Origin: Eubacteriales Family XIII. Incertae Sedis bacterium
Lineage (GTDB): Bacteria; Bacillota; Clostridia; Peptostreptococcales; Anaerovoracaceae
DNA: 12,652 bases
Assembly: GCA_031255695.1 (NCBI GenBank)
Contig: JAIRSA010000091.1
Location: forward strand, 1-12,652
Reading direction: 5' to 3'
Made by a program: the position numbers and the translations under genes. Below, in pieces: positions 5,885 through 12,652 of the stretch. The number at the start of each line of letters is the position of its first letter. Within the stretch, counting starts at the first letter, position 1. Below the pieces are notes generated by a model that was given only the letters and a program-made list of their open reading frames with translations, did not search any database and was not told where the DNA came from.

Positions 5885-8800
5885 CTAGTAACTCACGTTT
5901 ACCATGGCAGCGGCCTGCAGCCCGCTGCCGTCTGTCAGGCGCACCGTCACTATGGCCGTCCCCGGCCTGATGCCTGTCATGACGCCTGTGGCCGCATCCA
6001 CCCTGACTACCGAATTGTTGCTGGAGACGAACTCGTACTTCTTGCCGTCGGTATTCACGGTGAGCTGCATTGTGCCCTTCACCTTCATGCTGGCGCGGAC
6101 CGGCGCAAGCTTGACCCAAGTCCCCGGATCTGCGCCGTTATAGGTGAACGAGGCCTTTAGGCCCTTCTCCTCCAGCACGAAGTTGTCGGAGGTGTTGCCG
6201 ACGATCACGTCGAAGACGCTGCCGACATTGACAGTCCACCCCTTGCCCTGGCCATACTCGACATTTGAGGCTTCCGTCCCCGGCGACTGGCCCGGCCAGT
6301 TGGCATACTCGCCGTATGAGCCCGTCAGGACCTTGTCCGGATCCTGCCCGTCGTCAAAGTACTGCAGGTCGTCAAGCGTTATCTCGAAGGAGACATCCGT
6401 GCTTTCGCCCGGATCAAGCGAGACCTTGCCGTAATCCTTCAGTTCCTTCATCGGGCGGCCCTCAGCGGCGTGCCCGCGCATGCCCAGATACATCTGCACG
6501 ACTTCCTTGCCTGCCACGCCGCCGACGTTTTTCACCGTCACGGTCGCCGTTATGCTGTCGTCGTCATCCTTGAAGTTTTCCTTGCTGAGCCTGATGTTGC
6601 TGAACTCAAAGTCTGTGTAGCTGAGGCCGAAGCCGAAGGGGTAGGCCACGCGCGCCCTGTATTCGGCTTCCGTCCCGAACTTCGTGTCGAACCAGCGGTA
6701 GCCCATCAGCACGCCTTCATCGTAGAAGACAGGGTTTGTCCCCCATCCGCCATTGGTATTGATCCCCATAGCGTCCAATCCGGCCTTCACGCCGGTCTTG
6801 AAGTAGATGCCCTTGCCTGTCGCGGGAAGTATGTTCACGCCGTCCGCCAGACGGTCCACGCCCTTCTCAAGCAATGCCACCGAGGCCGCCACGGAAGGCG
6901 AATCCGTGAAATTCTTGATAAATGTCTGCGTGGTCTTGCCCGACGGGTTTATCTTGCCGTAGAGGGCGTCCGCCATGACCTTCGCGCCGTTCTGCCCTGG
7001 ATACCAGACGACGAGGGAGGCGTCGGCATAGGCGTCGATCAGCGTGGTGTCTATGGCCGCTCCTACATTGAGGAGGACTATGAGCTTCTTCCCCTTCGCG
7101 TGGAGCGCGTCGGCGTAGGCTTTAAGCGCCTTTTCTTCGACGGTGGACAGATAGTAGCCCTTGGATACCATCGCTTCGTTCTGGTCGGCATTGTTGCCGT
7201 TCGGATTGTAGTTAGTCGCGTCTTCCACCTTGGCGGGGATGTTGTCATAGCCCTCGCCCGTCTGGCGCGATATGATCATGACCCCATGGGCCGCGTCGGA
7301 ATCCGCCATTGCAGCCGCCGCAGCGCCGAGGTTCGCGTCTACGGCCTCGCTTTCCGGCAATGCCGTATAGTTCCTTGTCTCGGCGGAATACCTGACTATG
7401 CCCTTATGTACCTCGCCGTTGGCCGTGGACGACGTGTATGTCACAGTCTTGGTGCGCCCTGCGGCCTCATAGATGTCCTTGACGGCGCCTGAGAGCTTGC
7501 CCCTGTCCGAAAGGACCTTCTCAAACGACAGTATGCCATCGACTGGGTCGTACTCCGCGCTGTCCCGCACGGAATCCCCTACGTAGACGCCAGAGCTGCC
7601 CGCGCCGCGTATGACGAAATCGCTTGTGGCTGTGATGGTCCTGCCCCAGCCTGCGTAGTACTTCAGGTTCGGGCTTGTGACGAGCCCGATCTTGGCCGAA
7701 TCCGGCAATGGCAGTACGCTGTCCGTGTTTTTCAGCAGGATCAGGGATTCGGCGGCGGTCTCATAGGCCACATCGGACGATTCCTTCGCCAGCTCCGATC
7801 CGAAGAAGTTCTTGTGATAGTCCGTATCGTTGTAGCGCGCGCCCCAGATGCCGTAGTCGCCCTTGAACACGTTGGAATTCGCTATTGCCCTAAGGATATT
7901 CTTCACGCTGCGGTCCAGGAGGGCCTCCCCTGCCGCGCCAATAAGTTCGGGATAGTCCGTCCTTACCCCCCTTATGGCATCGCGGATCTTGTTCTTTTCG
8001 CCGTTCGAAAGGCTGCCTTCCGACAGATCCATCTGGGCCGTCAGCATCTTGGCGCCGTCATAGACCGCGCCCCAGTCCGACATGACAAAGCCTTTGAAGC
8101 CCCAGTCGCCGCGCAGCACGTCCGTCAGCAGCCATTTGTCAGCGGCCACCTGCGCGTCGTTGATCTTGTTGTAGGCCGCCATCACCGACCACGGGTTGGC
8201 CTCACGGACAGGGATCTCGAAACTCTTGAGATAGAGCTCCCTGAGCGCCCTTTCGGACGCTATGACATTGCCGCCGCCGCTGTTGCCGCCCAGCCCGGTA
8301 ATGCTTCCGGGCGAGCCGCCGTTGCCGAACGATTCCTGTTCATTGGCGGCGAAATGCTTCAGCGCGGCGCCCACGCCCTTGTCCTGCATGCCCTTCGTGT
8401 ATTCCGACGCGGTAAAGCCGGAAACGACGGGATCCTCCGAATAATATTCGAAGTTCCTGCCGCTGAGCGGGTTCCTGATCAGGTCATGGGCAGGGGAGAG
8501 CATGTAGTCTATGGCATAGTATCCGGCCTCCTTGCCTGTCTGCTCGCCCACCTTGTAGATCAGCCCCTTGTTCCATGTCGAAGCCAGGGATGTAGGCGAT
8601 GACCAGGCAGTGGCCTTATTCTGGGTGTTCCCGCCGCTGCCGAAGTTCACGCCGGCAGGCCCGTCGCTCAGGGACATGGACGGTATACCAAAGCTGAGCA
8701 TCTTCATATTTGTGTATGTGCCGCCGGCAACCCCTGAAGGCGGCTTGGCATATGTCTTCGTGCCACCTAGGAGATCGACCTTTTCGTCGAGTGTCAGCTG

Positions 8801-9838
8801 CTCCATGACGCTGTCTATGAGCGCGTCCTTTTCCGCATCGCTCAATTCCCCGCCAAGTATGGGGAACAGGCTCTTCAGGGCGGGATCGGTCTCAAAGCTC
8901 AGCTCCACTACGTTGCCGCTCACGAGCCCCGCCTCTGCGAAGGTCGAGCCCGGCTCCGACAGCCTCACGCCCTTGACGCGGACGAGATCGCCGTCGAGCG
9001 GGACCTCGAAGGCCGTGCCTTCAGCCATCGCGCTGCCCCTATCCGGCACTGGAGGCTCAGACCCGTCGAGGGTGTAGGTATAGTATATGTGCGTGCCATC
9101 GACATAGGGCGAGAGCAGGATCGTGGAGGTCCTGGCGTATTTCGTCCCTGCGGGCACTGCGGGCGCGCCGGTGTTCATCGGGCTCCCAAGCTTGAATATG
9201 AGTGTATGTGAGTATTCCGGGGAATATGTGCCTGCCGTATAGCCCACGACCCTCAGTGTCCTGGGTTCCCCGGCCGGGACAGGGATGTTGCGCTGCCCGG
9301 TGGTGGGGACTGCGGCCGAAAAGCGCGTAGGCGTCGTGCCGTCCACGGTGTAGTACTGGACTACGCCCTCCGCAGGGGCAGCCATCGGGAAGTTCTGGTT
9401 GTTCAGGTTGTTGATGACCGGCTCGCTCGTGCCGCCGTTCGCATAGTTCACGCGCGATGGCGCGGCTATGGAACTGTCTAAGGCAGCCCACACCGCGTAG
9501 AGCGTCAGGCCTCCATCAGGCATTGCGGCCGCAGCGCCTGGGGCATATGCGGTGCCCTCGCCGTCCGCGCTGGAATTCCAGCCATCGAAGTGTTTCCCGT
9601 CAGGGGCGGCCACAGCCGCTGGCATCCCCATTATGACGACGTCCGCGCCGGCGGCATACAGCTTGCTGTCGGCCGGCGCGCCGCCCGCGCCCCCGTTGAG
9701 CAGGTACTGTACGGCTAATGTCCCGTCATCAGCGGCAGCAACGGCAGCAAAGCCGCTGACGGGGAAAGCGCCCGCCACGAGAAGCAGGCTCAGGCCTATT
9801 GACAGGATCTTGAGCGATATCTTGTGCTTTTTTCTCAT
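5885..9838 (-). CDS. secreted multidomain glycoside hydrolase family 3 enzyme
   Basis: A 1317-residue exported enzyme of the GH3 class (beta-glucosidase, beta-xylosidase and relatives), expected to release sugars from the ends of plant or microbial glycans outside the cell. Residues 1 to about 35 form a signal peptide (KKHK, hydrophobic core, AVAA). Residues 40-118 resemble an InlB/Listeria-Bacteroides repeat ending LTLYAVWA. Two beta-rich modules like the chitobiase C-terminal domain follow (about 145-216 and 235-315; YYTVDGTTP, YTYTLDGSEP). The GH3 N-terminal barrel spans about 335-660: SDGPAGV (391-397), GRNFEYYSEDP (460-470), KHF (494-496) and VMSDWG with nucleophile D588. The C-terminal domain spans about 695-1070; E862 in GEGYD is the probable acid/base. 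A fibronectin-III-like domain (about 1095-1215, with an insertion near 1161-1200) and a Big2-like domain (about 1228-1317) end the protein. No LPXTG or SLH anchor is seen. AGGAGG (9852-9847), eight bases before the ATG, fixes the start. Substrate specificity is not decidable. Confidence 0.93.
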   Translation of the reverse strand: MRKKHKISLKILSIGLSLLLVAGAFPVSGFAAVAAADDGTLAVQYLLNGGAGGAPADSKLYAAGADVVIMGMPAAVAAPDGKHFDGWNSSADGEGTAYAPGAAAAMPDGGLTLYAVWAALDSSIAAPSRVNYANGGTSEPVINNLNNQNFPMAAPAEGVVQYYTVDGTTPTRFSAAVPTTGQRNIPVPAGEPRTLRVVGYTAGTYSPEYSHTLIFKLGSPMNTGAPAVPAGTKYARTSTILLSPYVDGTHIYYTYTLDGSEPPVPDRGSAMAEGTAFEVPLDGDLVRVKGVRLSEPGSTFAEAGLVSGNVVELSFETDPALKSLFPILGGELSDAEKDALIDSVMEQLTLDEKVDLLGGTKTYAKPPSGVAGGTYTNMKMLSFGIPSMSLSDGPAGVNFGSGGNTQNKATAWSSPTSLASTWNKGLIYKVGEQTGKEAGYYAIDYMLSPAHDLIRNPLSGRNFEYYSEDPVVSGFTASEYTKGMQDKGVGAALKHFAANEQESFGNGGSPGSITGLGGNSGGGNVIASERALRELYLKSFEIPVREANPWSVMAAYNKINDAQVAADKWLLTDVLRGDWGFKGFVMSDWGAVYDGAKMLTAQMDLSEGSLSNGEKNKIRDAIRGVRTDYPELIGAAGEALLDRSVKNILRAIANSNVFKGDYGIWGARYNDTDYHKNFFGSELAKESSDVAYETAAESLILLKNTDSVLPLPDSAKIGLVTSPNLKYYAGWGRTITATSDFVIRGAGSSGVYVGDSVRDSAEYDPVDGILSFEKVLSDRGKLSGAVKDIYEAAGRTKTVTYTSSTANGEVHKGIVRYSAETRNYTALPESEAVDANLGAAAAAMADSDAAHGVMIISRQTGEGYDNIPAKVEDATNYNPNGNNADQNEAMVSKGYYLSTVEEKALKAYADALHAKGKKLIVLLNVGAAIDTTLIDAYADASLVVWYPGQNGAKVMADALYGKINPSGKTTQTFIKNFTDSPSVAASVALLEKGVDRLADGVNILPATGKGIYFKTGVKAGLDAMGINTNGGWGTNPVFYDEGVLMGYRWFDTKFGTEAEYRARVAYPFGFGLSYTDFEFSNIRLSKENFKDDDDSITATVTVKNVGGVAGKEVVQMYLGMRGHAAEGRPMKELKDYGKVSLDPGESTDVSFEITLDDLQYFDDGQDPDKVLTGSYGEYANWPGQSPGTEASNVEYGQGKGWTVNVGSVFDVIVGNTSDNFVLEEKGLKASFTYNGADPGTWVKLAPVRASMKVKGTMQLTVNTDGKKYEFVSSNNSVVRVDAATGVMTGIRPGTAIVTVRLTDGSGLQAAAMVNVSY

Positions 9839-9867
9839 TTTCGTACCCTCCTGATTTTTGACAAATT

Positions 9868-9999
9868 TTAATGGGTAGGAGGGACATGATGCGCGGCAGT
9901 TCGTGCCGCCACAGCCGTCCCAACGCGGTGCGCCGCGCAGTCGGCGCGTCCGCTGTCCTTCCGGGCGCCCCCGGATTCCCCTGCACCGGCCATTTCCAT
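9868..9999 (-). CDS. possible 43-residue upstream leader frame before the GH3 gene
   Basis: On the minus strand TAGGAGGTGAT (10010-10000), almost a full complement of the 16S rRNA 3' end, is followed directly by ATG at 9999. A second in-frame ATG at 9993 has a better ten-base spacing from GGAGG. The frame runs 43 codons to TAA at 9870-9868, 29 bases before the GH3 ATG. The peptide (MEMAGAGESGG..., ending HHVPPTH) is rich in Ala, Gly, Arg and His and resembles nothing I know. The ribosome site is stronger than that of the GH3 gene itself. It may be a translated leader that controls GH3 expression; the peptide may not matter. A GTG frame starting inside the ribosome site and overlapping GH3 is less likely. 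Confidence 0.28.
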   Translation of the reverse strand: MEMAGAGESGGARKDSGRADCAAHRVGTAVAARTAAHHVPPTH

Positions 10000-10080
10000 A
10001 TCACCTCCTACTACGGCAGGGACGCAGCAAATATCAAGCTATGCCCGCCAAAGCCACACAGCGGGCGTAGTTAACAATAA

Positions 10081-10220
10081 CAGCGGAGGGCGTCAAATGA
10101 TAATAGCCGCCCTTTGGCTATTATATCATACAAATGCGGAGCATTTTATGATATATCTGCCATCTCCGCGCAGCGGAGGGCGTCAAATGATAATAGCCGC
10201 CCCTCGGCTATTATATCATA
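10081..10220. repeat. pair of 50-base direct repeats with hairpins, 90 bases apart
   Basis: Copies at 10081-10130 and 10171-10220 agree at 48 of 50 bases. Each starts CAGCGGAGGGCGTCAAATGA and ends with GGCTATTATATCATA. Each holds an 8-bp stem, TAATAGCC with GGCTATTA (10101-10108 with 10116-10123; 10191-10198 with 10206-10213); the two differences lie in the seven-base loop. On the minus strand each copy includes TATAAT (10125-10120 and 10215-10210). The placement suggests tandem control elements of the GH3 gene. Confidence 0.93.
10122..10155. repeat. 34-base hairpin between the two direct repeats
   Basis: TATATCATA (10122-10130) pairs with TATGATATA (10147-10155), and after one bulged C the inner AAATGC (10132-10137) pairs with GCATTT (10141-10146), leaving a three-base loop GGA. 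This gives 15 pairs with one bulge. It overlaps the GGCTATTA arm of the first repeat hairpin by two bases (10122-10123), so the two structures compete slightly and could be alternatives in the RNA. Confidence 0.85.
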
Positions 10221-10239
10221 TATTACGTACCTTTGTCAT
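10210..10239 (-). promoter_or_regulatory. candidate promoter of the GH3 gene
   Basis: On the minus strand ATGACA (10239-10234, five of six) and a perfect TATAAT (10215-10210) are separated by 18 bases. The -10 box lies within the second direct repeat. The matching TATAAT of the first repeat (10125-10120) has only a weak -35 (TAAAAT, 10148-10143) at 17 bases, so it may be a second, poorer start. Confidence 0.5.
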
Positions 10240-10311
10240 ATAATATGCCATCGGCGCAAACCCGCAATGGCCTGCAAAAAGGCAAAAAATTCAAAGCTTC
10301 TGCGATTTCGC

Positions 10312-10339
10312 TTGATTTTTCCCCAAAAAAGGATATCAT
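10312..10339 (+). promoter_or_regulatory. candidate promoter of the membrane-protein gene
   Basis: TTGATT (10312-10317) and TATCAT (10334-10339, five of six) are separated by 16 bases, with an A-tract in the spacer. Transcription would begin near 10346, about 50 bases before the ATG at 10397. The -10 box lies in an 18-base palindrome that could be bound by a regulator. Confidence 0.45.
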
Positions 10340-10350
10340 ATATATGATAT
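10333..10350. promoter_or_regulatory. 18-base perfect palindrome, candidate operator
   Basis: ATATCATATATATGATAT is its own reverse complement and covers the -10 box and probable start of the plus-strand promoter. The same half-site TATCATA (or TATGATA) recurs at 10124-10130, 10147-10153 and 10214-10220 in the GH3 leader, which suggests one regulator acting on both divergent genes. Part of the resemblance may come from AT-richness alone. Confidence 0.5.
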
Positions 10351-10396
10351 GTATTGCGTTACGGCATAAACCCACAGTCAAGAGGATGTTTTCGGC

Positions 10397-11056
10397 ATGA
10401 CTATATTCAACAGGCTCTTATTCGGGCTGCTCATATTGATAATACCGCTGGTTGCGCTGGCGACTGCCGCGAACGCGGTTTTCAGGCTGCCCGACATATA
10501 CCGCTATGAGTTCAACCGCAGCGGCGTGCTGGGCGAGATAAACCTTGAGATCTCGTCCGACGAGCTGTCGGAATTCTTTTCCGGCTATATGTTCGGATCG
10601 TTTGAGGAATTCCAGATCACGGGCTTCTATATGGGGCGGATGCGCCCCATATTCAGCATAGGCGAGGGGATTGCGATGGAGCAGATGAGGACCTTGCTCA
10701 ACGAAAGCCTGCTGGCCCTATGCGGCCTGTTCGTGCTCATGCTGTTCATATACTGGTTCCTTCTCAGGCAGGACAGGAAGGAGGCGGTCAGGATTGCGTA
10801 CCGCGCCGGCATGGCGCTTTACGTGATCATCGCGGCCGGGACCTCCGCCGTGCTACTGATCGAGGATCTGCGGCAACGCGCCCTGGACTCTTTCTTTGCT
10901 TATAGCTTCGATGAGTCCGACATGCTGCCTCAGCTGCTGCCGTCCCAGTTCATGATCGAGGGGCAGCTCGTGATAATAGTCATATCGCTGATAATACTGG
11001 CGGTCGGGCATTCGGTGACGAAGCGCCTGACACGGCCTGACAGGATGTTTTATTGA
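10397..11056 (+). CDS. DUF1461-like integral membrane protein, function unknown
   Basis: A 219-residue protein with four likely membrane helices at about residues 7-27, 104-123, 137-155 and 189-206. Between the first and second helix is an outer or inner loop of about 75 residues with SSDELSEFFSGYMFG and a short FSIGEG segment; between the third and fourth is a loop of about 33 residues ending LLPSQFMIEGQ. This layout matches the DUF1461 (TIGR01906) family of Firmicute membrane proteins, whose role is unknown; the family call rests on topology and the loop pattern, not on clear identity. The ATG is preceded by AGAGGA (10381-10386) at ten bases. It diverges from the GH3 gene and shares its control region. 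Downstream the DJ-1 gene follows after 184 bases without a strong terminator, so partial co-transcription is possible. Confidence 0.75.
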   Translation: MTIFNRLLFGLLILIIPLVALATAANAVFRLPDIYRYEFNRSGVLGEINLEISSDELSEFFSGYMFGSFEEFQITGFYMGRMRPIFSIGEGIAMEQMRTLLNESLLALCGLFVLMLFIYWFLLRQDRKEAVRIAYRAGMALYVIIAAGTSAVLLIEDLRQRALDSFFAYSFDESDMLPQLLPSQFMIEGQLVIIVISLIILAVGHSVTKRLTRPDRMFY

Positions 11057-11080
11057 TGCTGCCGGCGGTCGCGGGCGCAC

Positions 11081-11144
11081 GGGCGGCTGGGCATCCAGGC
11101 GGGTGCACGCGCGGGCGATGGGACATCCAAGCGGGCGTTTATGC
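11081..11144. repeat. imperfect 32-base tandem duplication in the 11057-11240 gap
   Basis: 11081-11112 and 11113-11144 align without gaps, sharing GGGCG, CATCCA and GCGGG blocks at about two thirds identity. A 12-base string GCGGGCGCACGG also occurs at 11071-11082 and 11162-11173. A weak stem, GGGCG with CGCCC (11133-11137 and 11144-11148), is followed by TATTT and might be a poor terminator for the membrane-protein gene. The rest of the gap is GC-rich and shows no gene. Confidence 0.5.
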
Positions 11145-11240
11145 GCCCTATTTAAGGCCCGGCGGGCGCACGGCGCTCCAGGGCAAACGCAGTGTATAGA
11201 TTCGGCAGGCGGCTAGGCGCCTCCGGGAAAGGCGGGAACA

Positions 11241-11783
11241 ATGGTATATGTCTACCTTGCGGATGGCTTCGAGGAAGTCGAAGCGCTCACGATCGTCGAT
11301 GTCCTGCGGCGGGCTGGCGTCGCCGTGCAGACGGTCTCCATCATGAAGGATCTCATCGTCACCGGCGCCCATGACGTGCCGGTGATCGCGGACATGCTGT
11401 TTGAGGATACGGCCAACGAGAATTGCCGCATGATGGTATTGCCGGGCGGCGGGCCCGGCACACAGCGGCTTTTGGGGCATGCGGGCCTGAGGGCCGCGCT
11501 CACCGCTTTCGCCGGCGAAGGCGGGAAGATCGCCGCGATATGCGCCGCCCCCATGGTCCTGGCGCAGGCCGGGCTGCTTGACGGCAAGAAGGCCACCATC
11601 TTCGACGGCATGGAAGGCGAGCTGCCCAAGGGCTCCTACAAGAAGGCCAACGTCGTGGCCGATGGGGACATCATCACATCGAGGGGGCCGGGCACGGCTA
11701 TGGCATTCGCGTTCAGGCTTGTAGAGGCCCTTGTGGGCGCCGACGCCGCGAAAGGCGTCGCGGCCAAGATGCTTTGCGGCTAG
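11241..11783 (+). CDS. DJ-1/PfpI (ThiJ-like) family protein
   Basis: A 180-residue cytoplasmic protein of the DJ-1 group, close in length and pattern to YajL and human DJ-1. The nucleophile elbow is IAAICAAPMVL with C101, the reactive cysteine of the family; E14 of FEEVEA is in the place of the conserved acid that lowers its pKa. PGGGPGT (68-74) forms the usual turn, and residues 147-163 give the SRGPGTAMAFAF segment conserved in the group. Members act as glyoxalase III, deglycase or chaperone-like stress proteins; which applies here is open. GGGAAAGG (11225-11232) stands eight bases before the ATG. The MBOAT gene begins 47 bases after its stop with no terminator between, so they probably share a transcript, though no functional link is evident. 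Confidence 0.92.
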   Translation: MVYVYLADGFEEVEALTIVDVLRRAGVAVQTVSIMKDLIVTGAHDVPVIADMLFEDTANENCRMMVLPGGGPGTQRLLGHAGLRAALTAFAGEGGKIAAICAAPMVLAQAGLLDGKKATIFDGMEGELPKGSYKKANVVADGDIITSRGPGTAMAFAFRLVEALVGADAAKGVAAKMLCG

Positions 11784-11830
11784 GCCGCAGGCTGGCGGCT
11801 GCAAGCCACAGCTAGAAAGGGAATTTTTAT

Positions 11831-12652
11831 ATGGTATTTTCAAGCCTTGTGTTTTTAGGGCTTTATCTGCCGGTTATACTCGTGCTGTATTTTGGCAGCC
11901 TGCGTTTTTCCGGCAATTTCAAGATCGCCAATAAGGTACTGCTTGCCGGCTCGCTTTTTTTCTATTCATGGGGCGAGCCGCTTTGGGTAACGGCGATGCT
12001 GTTCACTTCGACAGTCGATTACATAAACGGCAGGCGCATAGGGGCGGCGAAGAGCAGGCGCAGCGCGAAAGGCGCCGTGGCCGCCTCCGTGATCATCAAC
12101 CTGGGGATCCTGTTTTTCTTCAAGTACATGGGTTTCGCCCTGGCTACGGTGGGGGGGCTCGTCGGCGCCGACATACACTTCGCTTCGCCGGAGATGCCGA
12201 TAGGCATTTCCTTCTATACATTCCAGTCGCTGTCATACGTGATCGACGTCTACCGCGGCCGGGCCGGGGTGCAGAGGAACTATTTCGACTATGTGCTGTA
12301 TGTCTCGATGTTCCCGCAGCTTGTGGCGGGTCCCATCGTCCGGTACACGGACATCGAGCGGCAGATCCGCGGGCGCACGGTGACGCTCTCCGATTTCGGC
12401 GCGGGCGCGCAGCGGTTCTGCGTCGGGCTGGGCAAGAAGGTCGTGCTCGCGAACAGCGCGGGCGCAGCCGCAGTGATGCTGCTCGACGGGGATCTCTCCA
12501 CCCTCCCCGCCCTGGGCGCGTGGCTCGGCATAGCCTTCTACACCTTCCAGATCTACTTCGATTTCTCCGGCTATTCGGATATGGCGATAGGCCTGGGGCG
12601 GATGTTCGGGTTTAAATACAATGAAAACTTCCGGCATCCATATATTTCCACA
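11831..12652 (+). CDS. MBOAT family O-acyltransferase, AlgI-like (partial, cut by window end)
   Basis: The frame opens with ATG at 11831, eight bases after GAAAGGGA (11815-11822), and runs 274 codons to the edge without a stop; full AlgI-type proteins are about 450-500 residues. It is a polytopic membrane protein: helices are visible at about residues 5-21, 36-46, 84-108, 205-218 and 228-242. Family signatures are the FYSWGEP segment (44-50), PIGISFYTFQSLSYVIDVYRG (123-143, in two parts), FPQLVAGPIVRY (161-172), the YFDFSGYSDMAIGLGRMFG stretch (242-260) and ENFRHPY (265-271). The catalytic histidine lies further on, outside the window. AlgI-like proteins move acyl groups across the membrane to acylate surface polymers such as alginate, teichoic acid or peptidoglycan; the acceptor here is unknown. 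An SGNH/AlgJ-like partner would be expected just downstream. Confidence 0.93.
   Translation, partial: MVFSSLVFLGLYLPVILVLYFGSLRFSGNFKIANKVLLAGSLFFYSWGEPLWVTAMLFTSTVDYINGRRIGAAKSRRSAKGAVAASVIINLGILFFFKYMGFALATVGGLVGADIHFASPEMPIGISFYTFQSLSYVIDVYRGRAGVQRNYFDYVLYVSMFPQLVAGPIVRYTDIERQIRGRTVTLSDFGAGAQRFCVGLGKKVVLANSAGAAAVMLLDGDLSTLPALGAWLGIAFYTFQIYFDFSGYSDMAIGLGRMFGFKYNENFRHPYIST

Larger units (their letters stand above)
9839..10396. other. 558-base divergent control region of the GH3 and membrane-protein genes
   Basis: The GH3 gene leaves to the left and the membrane-protein gene to the right. From left to right it contains the GH3 ribosome site, a GC-rich leader with a possible small upstream frame (9868-9999), a GC stem at 10039-10048 with 10061-10070, two 50-base direct repeats with hairpins (10081-10220), a minus-strand promoter, and an AT-rich part with a plus-strand promoter over an 18-base palindrome. 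The leader of the GH3 messenger would be about 365 bases if it starts near 10204. I could not match the leader to a known riboswitch by eye. Confidence 0.75.

Noticed and set aside
6470..7492. A 340-codon plus-strand frame opposite the GH3 gene (similar ones at 7814-8602 and 4587-5555).
   Set aside because: These are antisense shadows of recognised genes in high-GC DNA; the true frames contain catalytic motifs.
9729..10004. A 91-codon minus-strand GTG frame overlapping the GH3 start.
   Set aside because: The GTG lies inside the ribosome site itself and the frame runs into the GH3 signal peptide in another phase.
10039..10070. GC stem in the GH3 leader considered as a riboswitch or terminator.
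   Set aside because: It pairs nine of ten positions on the transcribed strand, but no T-run follows and I could not match the surrounding bases to a c-di-GMP, SAM, preQ1, THF or fluoride switch.

Overview
The window is a 12.65 kb piece of a bacterial chromosome. It is GC-rich in the genes, with short AT-rich islands at the control regions. The gene set suggests an anaerobic Firmicute (Bacillota, class Clostridia or a relative): PocR/AraC regulator, clostridial-type phenylacetate-CoA ligase paired with a double-ACT protein, a DUF1461-like membrane protein, and a secreted GH3 enzyme with an InlB-type repeat and a Big2-like domain. The frequent use of ATA and AGG codons fits that, but the lineage is an inference. 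No transposase, phage gene, CRISPR array, tRNA or rRNA was seen.

Layout. Positions 11-1471 (+): gltD, the small subunit of glutamate synthase, probably the last gene of a gltB/gltD unit lying to the left. It converges on a minus-strand PocR/AraC regulator (1697-2899) and the two share a bidirectional terminator. An 800-base gap (2900-3698) follows, holding a likely minus-strand promoter and perhaps a 35-residue small gene. Next is a minus-strand operon, paaK (4380-5675) then an ACT protein (3699-4127), with a 56-base tandem repeat between the genes and a GC-rich direct repeat over the end of the ACT gene. A strong terminator (5785-5816) separates this from the largest gene, a 1317-residue secreted GH3 glycoside hydrolase (5885-9838, minus). 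A 558-base divergent control region (9839-10396) full of hairpins and repeats separates the GH3 gene from plus-strand genes: a four-helix membrane protein (10397-11056), a DJ-1/PfpI family protein (11241-11783) and the first 274 codons of an MBOAT/AlgI-like O-acyltransferase (11831 to the window edge).

How they work together. paaK and the ACT protein form the one clear functional pair: CoA activation of aryl acetates made in amino-acid fermentation, with the ACT protein as probable amino-acid sensor. The GH3 enzyme degrades beta-linked sugars outside the cell. The MBOAT gene probably begins a surface-polymer acylation unit continuing to the right. gltD is housekeeping nitrogen assimilation. 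No previously undescribed multi-gene system is evident. The most unusual content is non-coding: the repeat-rich leader of the GH3 gene, the tandem repeat between paaK and the ACT gene that looks seeded from the paaK stop region, and a regulator gene with no convincing canonical start codon. All calls come from reading the sequence; no database search was run.
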